DNA of 64,000 nt from Gammaproteobacteria bacterium. Its GTDB lineage: Bacteria; Pseudomonadota; Gammaproteobacteria; Arenicellales; Poriferihabitantaceae. The first letter of the stretch is position 1, and each line of letters begins with the position of its first letter. Below are positions 1 to 9,800 of this stretch, piece after piece. The translations under genes and the position numbers were made by a program. The notes beneath the pieces were generated by a model, which was not told the origin of the DNA, did not search any database, and saw nothing but the letters and a program-made list of their open reading frames with translations. Location of the stretch: NCBI GenBank assembly GCA_024644945.1, contig JAHEGU010000004.1, positions 60,895 to 124,894 on the forward strand, written 5' to 3'.

Positions 1-1
1 G

Positions 2-538
2 CGAGTCAATTCATTTGTTAGCGAGAGTGAGATGGGTAGTGGAAAGAACAAGACCGCAGCTCTGATGGACTTCGGTTTCAATACGAGCCGTCTGCTCGTG
101 TTTCACGATAATCGGATAATTTATACGCGGGAGAATCCGTATGGCGGACGGCAGCTTATAGACAGTATTTCGCAGAAATACGGATTGCCACCGCAGGATG
201 CCGCACATGCTTTGCGAAACAATGAACTGGCTGACACATTTAAGAACGATGTGTTGAAGCCTTTTGTTAAAACACTGATGCAGGAGATTTTGCGCACGTT
301 GCAGTTCTTTTACTCATCAAGTACGCATAATAAAGTCGACAAATTTCTTATTACCGGGGGGTGTGCTCAGATTGGCAACATCGATAAATTTATCGAAAAA
401 CGGATCGAAGTACCTACCGCAATTCTCAATCCATTTGCGGCAACTAGGTTAGGACCGAAAGTCGATCAAGCTAGATTTCGACGGGATATTCCGTCGCTGG
501 GCGTAGCTGCTGGACTAGCGTTGAGGGGTGTAGAGTGA
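2..538 (+). CDS. pilM: PilM, type IV pilus inner-membrane platform protein (5'-truncated)
   Basis: C-terminal part of PilM, the actin-like cytoplasmic ATP-binding protein that recruits PilN and PilO to the type IV pilus machine. The frame is open to the window edge, and the codons before the internal ATG at 32 continue without a stop, so the gene starts outside the window. The visible part carries the family's late motif ITGGCAQIGNIDKF and then an NPF turn, as in FtsA/PilM-fold proteins. The stop overlaps the GTG of pilN. Assignment rests on these motifs and on the pilN-O-P-Q genes that follow. Confidence 0.93.
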   Translation, partial: RVNSFVSESEMGSGKNKTAALMDFGFNTSRLLVFHDNRIIYTRENPYGGRQLIDSISQKYGLPPQDAAHALRNNELADTFKNDVLKPFVKTLMQEILRTLQFFYSSSTHNKVDKFLITGGCAQIGNIDKFIEKRIEVPTAILNPFAATRLGPKVDQARFRRDIPSLGVAAGLALRGVE

Positions 539-1107
539 CTATGAACATAAATCTTTTACCGTGGCGTGAAGAGCGCCAGCGGCTTCGAGATCGCAAAATG
601 ATGGCAAATGGAGTGCTGATTTGGGCTCTATGCGGCGTAGTGGTGTTTTCCGGGCTGACCTTCTTGAAAAACAAGCAGGCTTATCAAGAAACGCGCAACA
701 ATTATCTTTCTGGCGAAATCCGTAAGCTTGATAAGAAAATAGAGGAAATTAAAACTTTACGGGCTGAGAAAGAAAATTTATTAGTACGTATGCAGGTGAT
801 TCAAAATTTACAGCGTGAGCGACGTAAGGTTGTGCACCTGTTTGACGATATCGTGCGGAAGCTACCAGAGGGAGTCTACTACACCTCATTATCTAAAAAG
901 AAAAAGAATTTTAATCTTAATGGAACGGCGCAATCTAACGCTCGAGTGTCTGATCTAATGAACAAGCTGGATGCATCTGACTGGTTCGCAAATCCCAGTT
1001 TAAATGTGATTGACGTAACACCACGCGAAGGGGTGCGTCTGAGTCAGTTCAAGCTTAAGATTTCGGAGGAAAAAAATGAGAACGATGGCCTGGTGGAGGT
1101 TAACTAA
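535..1107 (+). CDS. pilN: PilN, type IV pilus alignment subcomplex protein
   Basis: Bitopic inner-membrane protein that binds PilM through a short cytoplasmic N-terminal peptide and pairs with PilO in the periplasm. The binding peptide INLLPWRE is near the N-terminus, one hydrophobic segment lies at about residues 25-44, and a charged coiled stretch and ferredoxin-like domain follow. The GTG start at 535 has a GAGGGG ribosome site six bases upstream and overlaps the pilM stop; the ATG at 541 is an alternative. The length of 190 aa is normal. The gene ends at the first base of pilO, so the two are translationally coupled. Confidence 0.93.
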   Translation: MTMNINLLPWREERQRLRDRKMMANGVLIWALCGVVVFSGLTFLKNKQAYQETRNNYLSGEIRKLDKKIEEIKTLRAEKENLLVRMQVIQNLQRERRKVVHLFDDIVRKLPEGVYYTSLSKKKKNFNLNGTAQSNARVSDLMNKLDASDWFANPSLNVIDVTPREGVRLSQFKLKISEEKNENDGLVEVN

Positions 1108-1736
1108 TGCAATTATCTGATCTTCAAGACGTCGATATCGCTGATTTTACTACGTGGCCACATTGGTTTCGCTGGGTGATAATATTCTTGGTGGGCGCGG
1201 CACTACTTTATGCTGGGTATCATTTTTTAATAGAGCCAGAACAACAAACCTTGGCAAAAATGGAACGAACTGAGAAACAGCTTCGTGAATCGTTCCTTAT
1301 TAAGAAGGAGCAAGTCGTCAATCTTCCAGCTTATCGTGAGCAGATGGTAGAAATACAGGATAGGTTCGGCGTCGTATTGAAGCAGCTCCCCAATAAAACT
1401 GAAGTGCCAGCATTGCTGATTGATATTTCCCAGGCCGGCCTGTCGAGAGGTTTGGTTTTCAATCAGTTTAAACCGGCCAACCCTCGGACCGAGGAGTTCT
1501 ATGTCACACTGCCAATTTCAGTTAAAGTGTCCGGGACCTATCACCAGTTAGCGGAGTTTATTAGCGACTTAGCCGCCTTACCGCGAATTGTTACTGTTGG
1601 CGATATGGTAATTACGGGTGGTGGTATTAACGACAGCACAGCCTTGAGCATGACTGCGCAAGTGTTTACCTACCAATACCTGGAAGAGCAAACCTTCAAC
1701 AAGACAGAATCTGGGTCTACGAGGGTGCAAGGCTGA
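1107..1736 (+). CDS. pilO: PilO, type IV pilus alignment subcomplex protein
   Basis: Partner of PilN in the periplasmic alignment complex linking the inner-membrane motor to the PilQ secretin. A hydrophobic segment at about residues 20-42 is followed by a coiled segment (EPEQQTLAKMERTEKQL) and then a ferredoxin-like domain containing the conserved stretch TYHQLAEFISDLAALPRIV. The length of 209 aa is typical. It overlaps pilN by one base and pilP by one base, so the genes form a tight operon. Confidence 0.94.
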   Translation: MQLSDLQDVDIADFTTWPHWFRWVIIFLVGAALLYAGYHFLIEPEQQTLAKMERTEKQLRESFLIKKEQVVNLPAYREQMVEIQDRFGVVLKQLPNKTEVPALLIDISQAGLSRGLVFNQFKPANPRTEEFYVTLPISVKVSGTYHQLAEFISDLAALPRIVTVGDMVITGGGINDSTALSMTAQVFTYQYLEEQTFNKTESGSTRVQG

Positions 1737-2254
1737 TGAAAAGATTCTGGATATTTTTATTTATATTTTCGGTCGCAGGCTGTAGCGAGAACAAAGATGT
1801 TTCTGATTTGGAACGATTTACGCAGGAAGCGTTTAAGGACCATACGCCAGAAGTGGAGCCTCTTCCTGCTTTGCAGCCACAAGCGGTTTTTATCTACACC
1901 GCTTCTAAGTTGATCGACCCGTTTGACCGAGAGAACCTCAAAGAGAAAGTCGAGGACCTGCCTAGCGTTGCAGGTGCCGAAGGTCCGGATCGTTCGCGTC
2001 GTAAGGAGCCACTAGAAGCGTTTCCCTTGGATTCACTAAAGCTGGTAGGTGTCCTGGCCCAGAACGATCAGAACTGGGCGGTAATTCGGGCGCCGGATAA
2101 AACCGTACATCGGGTAAAGGAAGGAAATTATATGGGAGTGAACGACGGAGAAATACTGGTGGTCGATGATAATACCGTCGCCGTCAGCGAATTAGTTAAA
2201 AATCCGGTTGGCCGCTGGGAGAAGAAGGAGGCTAATCTGATTTTGGTAGAATAA
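1736..2254 (+). CDS. pilP: PilP, type IV pilus secretin-associated lipoprotein
   Basis: Lipoprotein that couples the PilNO complex to the PilQ secretin. The N-terminus is a lipoprotein signal ending in the lipobox VAG-Cys16. A low-complexity linker leads to the C-terminal beta domain with LKLVGVLAQNDQNWAVIRAPD and the HRVKEGNYMGVNDGEI motif characteristic of PilP. At 172 aa it is of usual size. An attenuator-like hairpin separates it from pilQ by 146 bases. Confidence 0.94.
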   Translation: MKRFWIFLFIFSVAGCSENKDVSDLERFTQEAFKDHTPEVEPLPALQPQAVFIYTASKLIDPFDRENLKEKVEDLPSVAGAEGPDRSRRKEPLEAFPLDSLKLVGVLAQNDQNWAVIRAPDKTVHRVKEGNYMGVNDGEILVVDDNTVAVSELVKNPVGRWEKKEANLILVE

Positions 2255-2323
2255 TGATTTGTTTGTGTATAGAATCTTGATATCACTACAAGCGATTACC
2301 AGTTTACCTGATCTTGCATTCCC

Positions 2324-2360
2324 AAAAGCACAGGCAACTTGCCGGCTGTGTTTTAGTTTT
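2324..2360 (+). terminator. Attenuator-like hairpin between pilP and pilQ
   Basis: CACAG at 2329-2333 pairs with CTGTG at 2346-2350, with inner GCA/TGC pairing, and the stem is followed by TTTTAGTTTT. The A-rich flank on the left could extend the stem. It lies inside an operon whose next gene starts at 2401, so it would lower rather than abolish transcription into pilQ. I infer partial termination from sequence only. Confidence 0.5.
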
Positions 2361-2400
2361 CGTGGAGATCAATAAGTAACCGAGGGGAAGACAAAAAATT

Positions 2401-4938
2401 ATGAAAATAGCTGGCTTGAGAGGTAAATTGGTGCTTGGCTGTGCTGCGCTGGCGATGGGCTTCTGCTCATCCACAATCGCTTCCCAGCTCGAGTCGATGA
2501 ATGTAATGGGTAGTCAACTGCGGCAAATAGTAGAGATGCAGTTCAATGACTACCCTATTTATGAAATCACCGAACTGTCCGATGGCAATGGCATTACGAT
2601 CACTTTTCGTGACACAGCTTTATCCGCAGACTATCAGGCGCCAGATTCTCTCGGCAGTGGACTGATCACTGATCTAAACGCTAATGCTGAAAATGGTGAC
2701 ATGGAAGTGGAGATTTCTCTGGAAACCGCTTCAAAGTACACCCTGACCCGCGCCGATGGAGGCTATCAGCTCTCTCTTATTCCTCTCGATCGACAGCAGC
2801 AGGATTCAACAGGGATTTCCCCCCAGCTCACCAACCTCACGTTCGCGCGAATTAGTGGCGACCGAGTGCAGCTCGACCTGCGTATTGAAGGTGAACCGGG
2901 GGAGCCGGTTGTTTTCAGAACCGTAGAGCCGCCGCGTATCGCACTGGACTTTTTCGGAATGACCAATGGTTCCGGAAAGCAGGTACATAAAGTCGGTATT
3001 TCAGCGGTTGATTCAGTTGTGCTGGCGGAGGATGAGGATCGTATGCGGATGATTCTGAATCTGCAAAACCCCGCCGATTATAGCCTCGAGCAAATGGACG
3101 GTGGACTGGTTTTGACTGTTCTGGCAGGCACTTCCGCTCCAAAGGCCGGGCCCGCCACCGAAGCTGTTACTCGGGCATCGAATTTCGCGCTCAGTGAAGA
3201 TTTCGGGCTCAGAGGAGGAGGTGCTCAACCCCACGAGATCAGTAATGTTGACTTCCGCCGCACTCCAAACGGTGCAGGCAGGGTCATCGTCAAACTTTCT
3301 GATACTGAGCTGGCCGTCGACCTGCAGGAAATTGGTGGTGAGATAATTGCCGTCTTCTCCAACACAACGATACCATCTGAGCTGGAACAACGGTTGGACG
3401 TTACAGATTTTGCAACGCCAGTATCGACTATTGACGCGTTCGCTGATGGAAGAGACGTGCGGATGGTGATCACACCCAGCGGTCAATATAAGCAGTCTTC
3501 GGTTCAGTCGGGGGATACCCTGGTAATCGATATTTCTCCGTTATCCAAAGCCGAACTTGAGGCGGCGCGTGCAGATGAATTTGGATATACCGGTGAACGA
3601 CTGTCGCTCAACTTTCAGCAGATCAGTGTCCGCGCTGCGCTTCAGGTCATAGCAGACTTTACCGGGCTGAACTTTATTACCAGCGATGCAATCTCCGGAA
3701 ATCTGTCACTGAGACTGAAAGATGTGCCTTGGGACCAGGCGCTGGACGTGATACTTCAGACCAAGGGTCTTGCCATGCGTCAGAAGGGTAACGTAGTGTG
3801 GGTGGCGCCGGCGGAAGAGATTGCGGACAAGGAGCGGCAGGCTCTCGAAGCACGGCAGGAGGTCGGTGAGTTAGCGCCACTGGTCAGCGAAATGTTTCCG
3901 ATAAGCTATGCCAAGGCAAATGATATTGCTGGAATTTTGAAGTCCATTAAGCCGGTTGAATCAGGCATCACCCAATCCGCATTTGGCAGTGTATCCATAA
4001 GTGAGATCACGACGGTGGAAAACACCTTACTTTCCTCTCGTGGCAGCGTTACCGTAGATAAACGGACCAATTCGTTGCTTATTCAAGATACCGCACTTAA
4101 GTTGCGCGAAATTCGGGAACTAATTGCCAAGCTTGATATACCAGTTAGGCAGGTACAGATAGAAACCCGAATTGTAGAAGCCACTGATGATTTCAGCAGG
4201 AACATTGGTGCACGCCTCGGATTTGCCAGGGTCGTGCAGGACGCCGATGTAATAGGGCCTGGGACGGCAGATGTGTTCTCCGGTGCGACAGTTGCCAGCA
4301 ACGCTGCCACTCGACTCGAAGGTACTCTTGACAATACGGACGCGCTCAGCGTTAACCTGCCGGCCGGCTCACTCGGAGATGAATCTGCGGCATCCTATGC
4401 ATTCAGCCTGGCGAGGTTCGGCTCCGGCTTTCTGAGTCTGCTTGATCTGGAGATATCAGCTCTTCAGGCGGAAGGCAGAGGTCGAGTCCTGGCGAATCCG
4501 AAAATACTGACTACCGATAAGAACGAAGCCAAGATAGAACAGGGTCAGGAGCGGCAAATCACCTTTGGCTCCGCATTCGGCACATCTGCAACGCAGGGTC
4601 AGAAGGCGGTATTAAGCCTCACCGTTCGGCCACAAATTACACCAGATGACAAGATCACTCTGGATGTGGAGATTACCAACGACTCCTTCGAAGGTGTTGA
4701 CGACACGATCAATACCAAGCGAATCGAAACACAGACGCTGCTTGAAAATGGAGAAACGGTGGTAATAGGAGGGATCTACCAGCAGGAAGACGGTGAGCTG
4801 GTCACCAAAGTCCCGTTTCTCGGCGACATACCCATTATTGGCAATTTGTTCAAAAAGCGTCAAAGAGTTAATAACCGTTCCGAGCTAATCATTTTTCTAA
4901 CACCACGTATTATTGATCCTGCGCTAGCTTTACAATAA
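2401..4938 (+). CDS. pilQ: PilQ, type IV pilus outer-membrane secretin
   Basis: Multimeric outer-membrane channel through which the type IV pilus passes. Visible in order are a signal peptide over about residues 1-27, two beta-rich AMIN-type regions that would bind peptidoglycan (about 45-390), an STN/N0 domain starting near residue 401 (LSLNFQQISVRAALQVIADF), an N1 domain, and the secretin core from about 600 with VPFLGDIPIIGNLFKK near residue 803. The length of 845 aa is at the long end for PilQ. The start follows GAGGGGAAG at 2382. The last gene of the pil operon; aroK follows after 45 bases. Confidence 0.96.
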   Translation: MKIAGLRGKLVLGCAALAMGFCSSTIASQLESMNVMGSQLRQIVEMQFNDYPIYEITELSDGNGITITFRDTALSADYQAPDSLGSGLITDLNANAENGDMEVEISLETASKYTLTRADGGYQLSLIPLDRQQQDSTGISPQLTNLTFARISGDRVQLDLRIEGEPGEPVVFRTVEPPRIALDFFGMTNGSGKQVHKVGISAVDSVVLAEDEDRMRMILNLQNPADYSLEQMDGGLVLTVLAGTSAPKAGPATEAVTRASNFALSEDFGLRGGGAQPHEISNVDFRRTPNGAGRVIVKLSDTELAVDLQEIGGEIIAVFSNTTIPSELEQRLDVTDFATPVSTIDAFADGRDVRMVITPSGQYKQSSVQSGDTLVIDISPLSKAELEAARADEFGYTGERLSLNFQQISVRAALQVIADFTGLNFITSDAISGNLSLRLKDVPWDQALDVILQTKGLAMRQKGNVVWVAPAEEIADKERQALEARQEVGELAPLVSEMFPISYAKANDIAGILKSIKPVESGITQSAFGSVSISEITTVENTLLSSRGSVTVDKRTNSLLIQDTALKLREIRELIAKLDIPVRQVQIETRIVEATDDFSRNIGARLGFARVVQDADVIGPGTADVFSGATVASNAATRLEGTLDNTDALSVNLPAGSLGDESAASYAFSLARFGSGFLSLLDLEISALQAEGRGRVLANPKILTTDKNEAKIEQGQERQITFGSAFGTSATQGQKAVLSLTVRPQITPDDKITLDVEITNDSFEGVDDTINTKRIETQTLLENGETVVIGGIYQQEDGELVTKVPFLGDIPIIGNLFKKRQRVNNRSELIIFLTPRIIDPALALQ

Positions 4939-4983
4939 CCACCTTGTTATTGATTATTCGGGTGTACCGATTACCGCTAAGCG

Positions 4984-5544
4984 TTGAGCAACAATGTTTT
5001 CCTCATCGGCCTGATGGGATCAGGAAAGACTACTGTCGGGCGAAAACTGTCAAATCTTCTCGGATTCGAGTTTATTGACATCGACCAGGTGCTGATTGAG
5101 CGCACTGGTGTCACCATTTCGCATATCTTCGAAGTAGAAGGAGAGCAAGGGTTTCGGGATCGGGAGAGCCGTATTCTAAAAGAAATCTCTGCAATGAGTA
5201 ATATCGTGGTGTCCACAGGAGGTGGGATTGTGATCCGCGACGAAAATTGTGAATTGATGCATGACAGCGGCACCATCGTGTATCTGGATGTTCCGATTAG
5301 AATCTTGTGGAATCGACTAAAGGACTGTCAGCACCGGCCATTATTGGATGTGGAAAATCCTCGGGACAAGGTGGTTCAGCTTATGCGCGAACGCACCCCT
5401 CTGTACCTTAAATCTGCCGATATTCACCTGAAAGTAGCATCTGATTCCGCTAACCGCACAGCGAAAAGAATACAGCAGAGGTTGAAACTGGCCCAAGTTG
5501 AAAAGAGTAATGATCAGCGGGATGATACGGGGCTCATTGCGTGA
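4984..5544 (+). CDS. aroK: Shikimate kinase
   Basis: Phosphorylates shikimate to shikimate 3-phosphate with ATP in the chorismate pathway. Visible are the Walker A loop GLMGSGKTT at residues 9-17, the shikimate-binding DID motif at about 33-35, the STGGG loop near 80, and the lid arginine in HRPLLD. The start is TTG at 4984, chosen because the conserved N-terminal strand begins immediately after it. The C-terminus runs slightly past the usual end. The last four bases overlap the GTG of aroB, the standard pilQ-aroK-aroB arrangement of gammaproteobacteria. Confidence 0.95.
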   Translation: MSNNVFLIGLMGSGKTTVGRKLSNLLGFEFIDIDQVLIERTGVTISHIFEVEGEQGFRDRESRILKEISAMSNIVVSTGGGIVIRDENCELMHDSGTIVYLDVPIRILWNRLKDCQHRPLLDVENPRDKVVQLMRERTPLYLKSADIHLKVASDSANRTAKRIQQRLKLAQVEKSNDQRDDTGLIA

Positions 5545-6626
5545 GCACCGTCAGCATAAACTTGGGTTCACGTAGCTACGATATACGGATTGGGAGGGGA
5601 TTACTCTCCATTCCTGAAGAAATTACTCGATGGGTTAAGGGTAAACAGGTATTCATTATTTCCAACGAAATTGTGGCGCCGTTGTATCTTGATCGTCTTA
5701 AAGCTTCTCTTGATTCGTATGAAGTGCATGAATTGCTGCTTCCTGATGGCGAACAAACAAAAAATCTGGAGAATTTTTCTCTTGTCCTAGATAAAATGTT
5801 ATCCGTGCCATGCAATCGGTCGGTAACGGTTATCGCGTTGGGTGGGGGGGTCGTTGGTGACCTCGCTGGATTTGTCGCCGCGTCTTATCTTCGCGGGGTT
5901 AATCTTATTCAAGTTCCGACAACATTGTTATCTCAGGTTGATTCTTCCGTTGGCGGAAAGACCGGGGTCAATCACGAGCTCGGAAAAAACATGATCGGGG
6001 CCTTTTACCAACCAAAGAGGGTTCTGATAGATACAGAAACCCTTTGTACTTTGGATCCCAGGCAGCTTTCATCGGGGCTAGCAGAGGTTATCAAGTATGG
6101 GTTGATTGCTGACCATGAATTGTTTTGCTGGCTAGAACTGAACATGGAATCAGTACTGGCGCTCGATCCGCTGGCAATAGAGCATGTTGTTACCAGATCG
6201 TGCATCAATAAATCCAAAATTGTTGAGCAAGATGAACTCGAAGGAGGTGTGCGTGCGCTTCTTAACCTTGGTCACACTTTTGGGCATGCAATCGAGACCG
6301 CCACTGGTTATGCCAGCTGGTTGCATGGCGAGGCGGTTGCCACTGGAATCATGATGGCAGCGCATATGTCTAGCTTGTATGGTTGGTTAGGCAAGAAAGA
6401 ATGTGATCGGGTAGAACGGCTGCTTGGTAAAGCGGCACTGCCAGCTTCCCCATTCCAAGGAATTGGCCCAGCTAAAATGCTGGAATTGATGCAGCTTGAC
6501 AAGAAAGTGCAGGATGGTCAGCTGCGGCTGGTATTGCTCAAGGGGCTGGGCAATGCTTCAGTGATTGAGGGCCCCGATTCAAAATACCTGAATGCAACTC
6601 TTGAGTATTTTGCCGGGAAAGATTAG
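5541..6626 (+). CDS. aroB: 3-dehydroquinate synthase
   Basis: Converts DAHP to 3-dehydroquinate using NAD+ and a divalent metal, the second step of the shikimate pathway. Motifs seen are GGGVVGDLAGFVAASYLRGV (nucleotide and phosphate binding), the KTGVNHELGKNMIGAF loop, and the metal-ligand histidines in LNLGHTFGHAIE and the later LHGEAVATG. Length 361 aa, normal. GTG start inside the end of aroK, so the two are coupled. The damX/SPOR gene that follows aroB in many relatives is absent; gltB comes next after a 214-base leader. Confidence 0.96.
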   Translation: MSTVSINLGSRSYDIRIGRGLLSIPEEITRWVKGKQVFIISNEIVAPLYLDRLKASLDSYEVHELLLPDGEQTKNLENFSLVLDKMLSVPCNRSVTVIALGGGVVGDLAGFVAASYLRGVNLIQVPTTLLSQVDSSVGGKTGVNHELGKNMIGAFYQPKRVLIDTETLCTLDPRQLSSGLAEVIKYGLIADHELFCWLELNMESVLALDPLAIEHVVTRSCINKSKIVEQDELEGGVRALLNLGHTFGHAIETATGYASWLHGEAVATGIMMAAHMSSLYGWLGKKECDRVERLLGKAALPASPFQGIGPAKMLELMQLDKKVQDGQLRLVLLKGLGNASVIEGPDSKYLNATLEYFAGKD

Positions 6627-6696
6627 TAAGATTCGCTTATACGAACACCCGTTGCTCATATAGCAATCGTTATTGATCTGATTTATCCTTAAGGGT

Positions 6697-6780
6697 TCGG
6701 CCTAGAGCGATTTGCCGCTCGGTAGGGCCACGGACTACACATTACATTAGTTGTGTTCGGCATTGACCTTGGCAGGTCAA
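6697..6780 (+). promoter_or_regulatory. Two hairpins in the gltB leader
   Basis: Upstream of gltB, GAGCG (6705-6709) and CGCTC (6716-6720) form a stem that extends outward through CTA/TAG and GGCC pairs. A second stem follows, TTGACC (6763-6768) with GGTCAA (6775-6780). Neither has a T-run, so they are not simple terminators. They could be a leader regulatory element or an operator palindrome; I cannot tell which. Confidence 0.35.
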
Positions 6781-6840
6781 GGTGCTGGGAGCAGATGCAT
6801 GCACCACCGAAGATCCCGCAATCTCTTTTATGAGGTAAGA

Positions 6841-9800
6841 ATGACAGCACGGTCTCGACCACCCGAGCAGGGGCTTTATGACCCTAGGTTTGAACATGAC
6901 GCCTGTGGTGTCGGTTTTATCGCGAGCATCAAGGGTCAAAAGAGCCACGGAATAGTCGCTGACGGTCTCAAGATCCTGGATAACCTTACTCATCGAGGTG
7001 CAGTGGGTGCTGATCCTAAAGCGGGCGACGGGGCGGGTATGCTGTTGCAACTATCCGATCGCTTTTTTCGCGAGGTGGTGGGTTTTGAGCTCCCTGCAGC
7101 GGGTCAGTACGCGGTTGGTATGATATTCCTACCGAGAACGCAGGCGGGTCAGGCAGAGACGCGCGGAATTATCGAGCGTTATATTCTCGACGAGAATCAG
7201 GTTCTACTGGGTTGGCGAGACGTGCCGGTCGACAATTCAAATCTCGGAGACAGTGTACGTCCAACTGAGCCGCTAATCAGGCAAGTGTTCGTTGGACGCG
7301 GAGAAGCTATCGCGGACCAGACGGAATTTGAACGAAAGCTGTTTGTTATTCGTAAACAGATCGAAAAGCGCATCAGAGAATCGGATATTGAGGGGAAGTC
7401 GGATTTTTACATTGCCACAATGTCGTCAAGAATCATCACCTATAAAGGAATGCTTTTGGCAGGACAGGTCGGTGAGTATTATCCCGATTTACTGGATGAG
7501 CGAATGGAGTCCGCATTGGCGCTGGTGCATCAAAGATTTTCTACCAACACTTTCCCCACCTGGGATTTAGCTCACCCGTTTCGTTTGATCGCACATAATG
7601 GCGAAATCAATACCCTTCGAGGTAACACTAACTGGATGGCTGCTCGCAAGAGCACAATGTCTTCCAGCATTCTTGGCGATGATCTGGATAAAGTCTGGCC
7701 GCTAATCCATGAAGGACAATCCGATTCGGCTGCATTCGACAACGCTCTTGAATTGCTGTTGGCAGGGGGATACAGCTTGTCCCATGCCATGATGATGCTC
7801 ATTCCAGAAGCGTGGAGCAACAATGCCGGAATGGATCCATGCAGACGTGCGTTCTATGAGTACCACGCTGCGCTGATGGAACCTTGGGATGGTCCGGCAG
7901 CGGTCGCGTTTACAGATGGTAGACAGATCGGCGCCACTTTGGACCGCAACGGATTGCGTCCCGCTCGTTACCTTGTTACGAGCGATGGCATTGTAGTGAT
8001 GGCGTCAGAAATGGGGGTGCTGGATATACCTGAACATAAGATCATCAAGAAATGGAGACTGCAGCCTGGCAAGATGCTTCTGATCGACCTTGAACAAGAG
8101 CGCATAATCGACGACGAAGAGCTCAAACAAGAGCTGGCATCGTCACATGATTACCAGGGCTGGTTGGACCGCACCCAAATTGAGTTGGCAAATCTGAGAC
8201 CCGCGGTTGGTGCGATGTCACCGGACAGAGCAACTCTAATCTCAACTCAAAGGGCATTCGGTTACAGTAAGGAAGATCTTAAATTTTTATTGACTCCCAT
8301 GGTTGCGCTGGGTCAAGAGGCCATTGGTTCAATGGGTACTGACGTTCCACCTTCGGCAATGTCAAATAAGAGCAAACATCTATCCACTTACTTCAAGCAA
8401 AACTTTGCGCAGGTCACAAATCCACCCATAGATCCTATCCGGGAGGAAATCGTCATGTCTCTAATGTCACTGATAGGACCGAAGCCTAATTTGCTGGGTC
8501 TTGAGGACGGTGGCAAGGATATGCGACTGCATGTCCCGCAACCGGTATTGACCAACAACGAGTTGGAAAGAGTCCGACAAATTGAGGACTACACTAATGC
8601 TGCTTTCCGAACAAAGACCCTCAGTCTCTGTTATCCGGCCAGTCAGGGGCCAAAGGGAATGCGTGGCGCGATAATCGCGTTGTGCGAAAAGGCGGAATTG
8701 AGAGTCAAACGGGGTTATAACATTCTGATTCTTTCCGATCGAGATATGGATGCGGACAACGTGGCGATTCCCGCTCTGCTCGCAACATCAGCAGTCCATC
8801 ATCACCTGATTACACGCGGACTGCGCACGGAATCGGGTTTGGTAGTGGAGACGGGTGCCTGCATGGAAGTTCATCATTTTGCAACGTTAGCAGGTTATGG
8901 TGCTGAGGCTATCAATCCTTATGTCGCGTTCGACAGCATTAACCGGATGTTGCCGAATCTGGATAATTCGCTAAATTTTGAGGACGCACAGAAACGATAT
9001 ATCAATGCTGTGGGTAAAGGGCTCAAGAAAGTCATGTCTAAGATGGGTATCTCTACTTATCAATCTTATTGCGGCGCCCAAATATTTGATGCCGTAGGCC
9101 TGTCTACTAAATTTGTCGAGCAATATTTTTTTGGAACGCACACAGCAATTGAAGGAATTGGCCTGGAGCAGGTGGCAGCTGAATCATTTAAATGGCATCA
9201 GAAAGCGTATGAGGATAAAGCTGGCCCAAGCCAACTAGATGTCGGTGGAGAATACGCATATCGTGTGGATGGCGAGTCACATGTGTGGAGCCCGGACACT
9301 ATCACTAAATTGCAACATGCGACTCGCAGCAACAATGCACAGACCTTCGCTGAATTCTCTCGCTCTGTCGACCAGCAGGATAAAAAACTCCTCAATTTGC
9401 GAGGGTTGTTCGAATTCAACTGGGCAGAATCGTCGGTACCTATCGACCAGGTAGAGCCGGCCTCGGAAATTGTGAAAAGGTTCTCAACTGGCGCGATGTC
9501 ATTCGGGTCGATTTCACACGAAGCGCACTCGACTCTGGCAATTGCCATGAACCAGATCGGAGGCCGTTCTAATACTGGCGAGGGTGGCGAAGAACCAGAG
9601 CGATATAATCCGCTCCCGGATGGGTCAGAAAACCCACAACGATCTGCGATCAAACAAGTAGCTTCCGGTCGGTTTGGAGTCAGCACAGAGTACCTTGTGA
9701 ACGCGGATGACTTGCAAATTAAGATGGCTCAGGGAGCGAAGCCTGGAGAAGGGGGGCAGCTGCCCGGTCATAAGGTTAACGCGCAGATCGCGTCGGTGCG

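Noticed and set aside
3013..3486. 157-aa minus-strand frame inside pilQ
   Set aside because: Lies wholly inside pilQ, whose domains are continuous.
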